Shown here: positions 6,694 through 7,753 of the stretch, piece by piece
Layout: each line of letters begins with the position of its first letter
Numbering within the stretch: the first letter of the stretch is position 1
Assembly: GCA_902478875.1 (NCBI GenBank)
Contig: CABSMZ010000087.1
Location: 1-7,753 of the forward strand
DNA from: an uncultured Collinsella sp.
GTDB lineage: Bacteria; Actinomycetota; Coriobacteriia; Coriobacteriales; Coriobacteriaceae
DNA: 7,753 nucleotides
Reading direction: 5' to 3'
Notes under the pieces: model-generated
The model's input: only the letters and a program-made list of their open reading frames with translations
Databases searched by the model: none
Told to the model about the DNA's origin: nothing
Translations under genes and position numbers: made by a program

Positions 6694-7200
6694 ATGGCGC
6701 TTCCCATGGTTTATGGCGGTCCCGGCCGGTATGTTCAGGGGCCGGGCGAACTGTCGCGTCAAGGCAAGTATTTGTCATGGTTGGGCTGCGCTGCCTATGT
6801 CTTGTTTGACCAGGGCACCGAGGATCGGCTGTGCAAGCAGATCGTCGATGGATTTCTGGACGAAGATCTAAGCGAGCCGTTCTTTAAGATTTATGACGGT
6901 CCGTGTACGAAAGGGGCCGTTGTCGAAATGGCTAAGGAAGCCCAGGCCGAGTATTGCGACATGGTAGTGGGTATTGGCGGCGGCAAAATGCTCGATATCG
7001 CCAAGGCCGTTGCGTTTTATGCCGAGTTGCCGTTGTGCGTATGTCCCACGGCGGCGTCGATGGACGGTCCGTGCAGTGCGATTTCCGATGCCGACCTGCA
7101 GGGTGTTGCAAATGCGGTCTTTAGAAACGAGCGTAATATGGCCAACGAGCAGGCCAAGGTGACCAAACAAAAGCTCGTGCAGCTCATGTGCGAGGCATAG
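6694..7200 (+). CDS. truncated glycerol dehydrogenase-like protein (NAD-binding half only)
   Basis: This 168-aa frame resembles the first 130 residues of GldA: YVQGPGEL (13-20), GIGGGKMLDIAKAVAFY (93-109) and CPTAASMDGPCSAIS (117-131). After residue 131 it switches abruptly to DADLQGVANAVFRNERNM and a basic, glutamine-rich tail. The VANAV segment may match VANAIL near the GldA C-terminus (348-353), which would mean about 210 middle residues were lost in frame. The missing part carries all three metal ligands, so the product cannot be a working dehydrogenase. Codons are more mixed than in the two neighbours, fitting weaker selection. The start at 6694 has a distant GAAGG (6677-6681) as a possible ribosome site. 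It is only moderately similar to gldA, so it is an old paralog rather than a recent copy. It could be a decaying remnant, a short regulatory or NAD-binding protein, or an assembly collapse. Confidence 0.75.
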   Translation: MALPMVYGGPGRYVQGPGELSRQGKYLSWLGCAAYVLFDQGTEDRLCKQIVDGFLDEDLSEPFFKIYDGPCTKGAVVEMAKEAQAEYCDMVVGIGGGKMLDIAKAVAFYAELPLCVCPTAASMDGPCSAISDADLQGVANAVFRNERNMANEQAKVTKQKLVQLMCEA

Positions 7201-7351
7201 CTTGGCGCTTGATTGATCTTGTGCAATCGAGGCAGCGATAGGCCATGGACTATTTGCCGCAAAGATGCTCCGCGTGTAATTTGCCCGAGGCGTGGGCCGA
7301 TAGCGTATCATTATCTCTTGCTTATTTGCACTGCTCAGGGAGGGGCCGCGC

Positions 7352-7716
7352 ATGGCGCAGGAACACGATCTGTTTGATGACATTATCGAGATCAGCAAAG
7401 GTTTCGATTTTCTTAAAAACCCGCTTGGCGGCGTGACCGATGCACTCGATCCGTCGGCGCCGCAGTGGAATCCTGCTGACTACAAGGAGCGTCCGCGCGG
7501 CAACACCATTCCGTGCCTGACCTGCAAAAACGAAAAGAGCGGCTGCACCGCGTGCATGGACGTGTGCCCGGTCAACGCTATTGAGGTCGAGGAAGACGCC
7601 ATCGAGATCCTCGACTCCTGCCGCAAGTGCGGTCTGTGCGCCGCTGCCTGTCCGACCGAGGCGATCATCTCTCCGCGCCTTGCACCCAAAAACGTCTACG
7701 ACGACATTGTCTCGGC
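7352..7716 (+). CDS. 4Fe-4S dicluster ferredoxin-type protein (3' end cut)
   Basis: The frame starts at ATG 7352 behind GGGAGGGG (7338-7345, 6-nt gap) and runs open for 121 codons into the adapter. The protein begins with a polar region of about 50 residues (MAQEHDLFDDIIEISKGFDF and on) with no signal peptide. Two cysteine clusters follow: C55, C58, C65, C68 and C72-Pro, then C90, C93, C96 and C100-Pro (CRKCGLCAAACPTEA). The second is a classic ferredoxin motif. The first carries a spaced extra CxxC, as in some electron-transfer subunits with an insertion between cluster ligands. Such proteins pass electrons at low potential between dehydrogenases, hydrogenases or other redox partners. The missing C-terminus prevents a specific name. 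It starts 151 bp after the truncated dehydrogenase and may have its own promoter in that gap. Confidence 0.88.
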
Positions 7717-7753
7717 CTGTCTCTTATACACATCTGACGCTGCCGACGACGGA
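7717..7753 (-). other. Nextera/Tn5 library adapter (artefact), inverted copy of the left end
   Basis: Positions 7717-7749 are the reverse complement of the 33-nt read-1 adapter, beginning with CTGTCTCTTATACACATCT. The following CGGA repeats, in reverse complement, the index bases TCCG at 4-7. The last 37 bases therefore mirror 4-40. This is library sequence rather than genome. Confidence 0.97.

Noticed and set aside
7201..7351. Promoter for the ferredoxin-like gene (TTGCCC 7281-7286, TATCAT 7306-7311)
   Set aside because: The 19-bp spacing and weak -35 make it no better than chance. No other clear element was seen in this 151-bp gap.
1..7753. Terminal inverted repeats as evidence of a transposon
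   Set aside because: The sequences are the commercial Tn5 mosaic end plus adapter and index bases, and no transposase gene is present.
1..7753. tRNA, rRNA, CRISPR array or known riboswitch
   Set aside because: Reading both strands showed no conserved rRNA stretch, no tRNA-like fold with its TTCRA arm, no regular repeat-spacer pattern and no riboswitch core that I recognise.

Overview
The window is about 7.7 kb of GC-rich bacterial DNA bounded at both ends by Illumina Nextera (Tn5) adapter sequence (about 1-40 and 7717-7753). It therefore looks like one library molecule or an untrimmed contig, and only 41-7716 is genomic. GC-biased codon use (GCC, CTG, AAG, GAC), strong AGGAGG ribosome sites, MurT/GatD-type cell-wall genes and anaerobic fermentation genes suggest a Gram-positive gut actinobacterium of the Coriobacteriia, perhaps Collinsella or a relative. 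That placement is inference from style and gene content, not from a marker gene.

Left half (minus strand, read right to left from 3677 to 41): a tight three-gene operon. Two tetratricopeptide-like helical proteins (358 and 347 aa) that look like tandem paralogs are joined by a TAATG stop/start overlap. They are followed 45 bp later by a Mur ligase of the MurT type, which amidates the D-glutamate of lipid II. The MurT frame does not stop where the ligase normally ends. It passes through an Ala/Gly/Val-rich linker into a segment resembling the first beta strand of the partner amidotransferase GatD, then runs into the adapter. The native gene may encode a MurT-GatD fusion.

Middle (3678-4177): a 500-bp divergent intergenic region with recurring TGCCGCA-like motifs, two AAACGTTT palindromes and a perfect 9-bp inverted repeat just upstream of the rightward genes. 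No convincing gene was found in it.

Right half (plus strand): an iron-containing alcohol dehydrogenase resembling the C-terminal half of AdhE (407 aa, very strong codon bias), a perfect rho-independent terminator, and then only 16 bp later a full-length glycerol dehydrogenase (gldA, 366 aa) with its own strong terminator. Next comes a 168-aa GldA relative that keeps the NAD-binding half but lacks the metal site, and finally the first 121 codons of a two-cluster 4Fe-4S ferredoxin-like protein cut by the right adapter. Together the right-hand genes suggest NAD(H)-linked glycerol and alcohol metabolism and electron transfer in an anaerobe. No dihydroxyacetone kinase or regulator gene lies inside the window.
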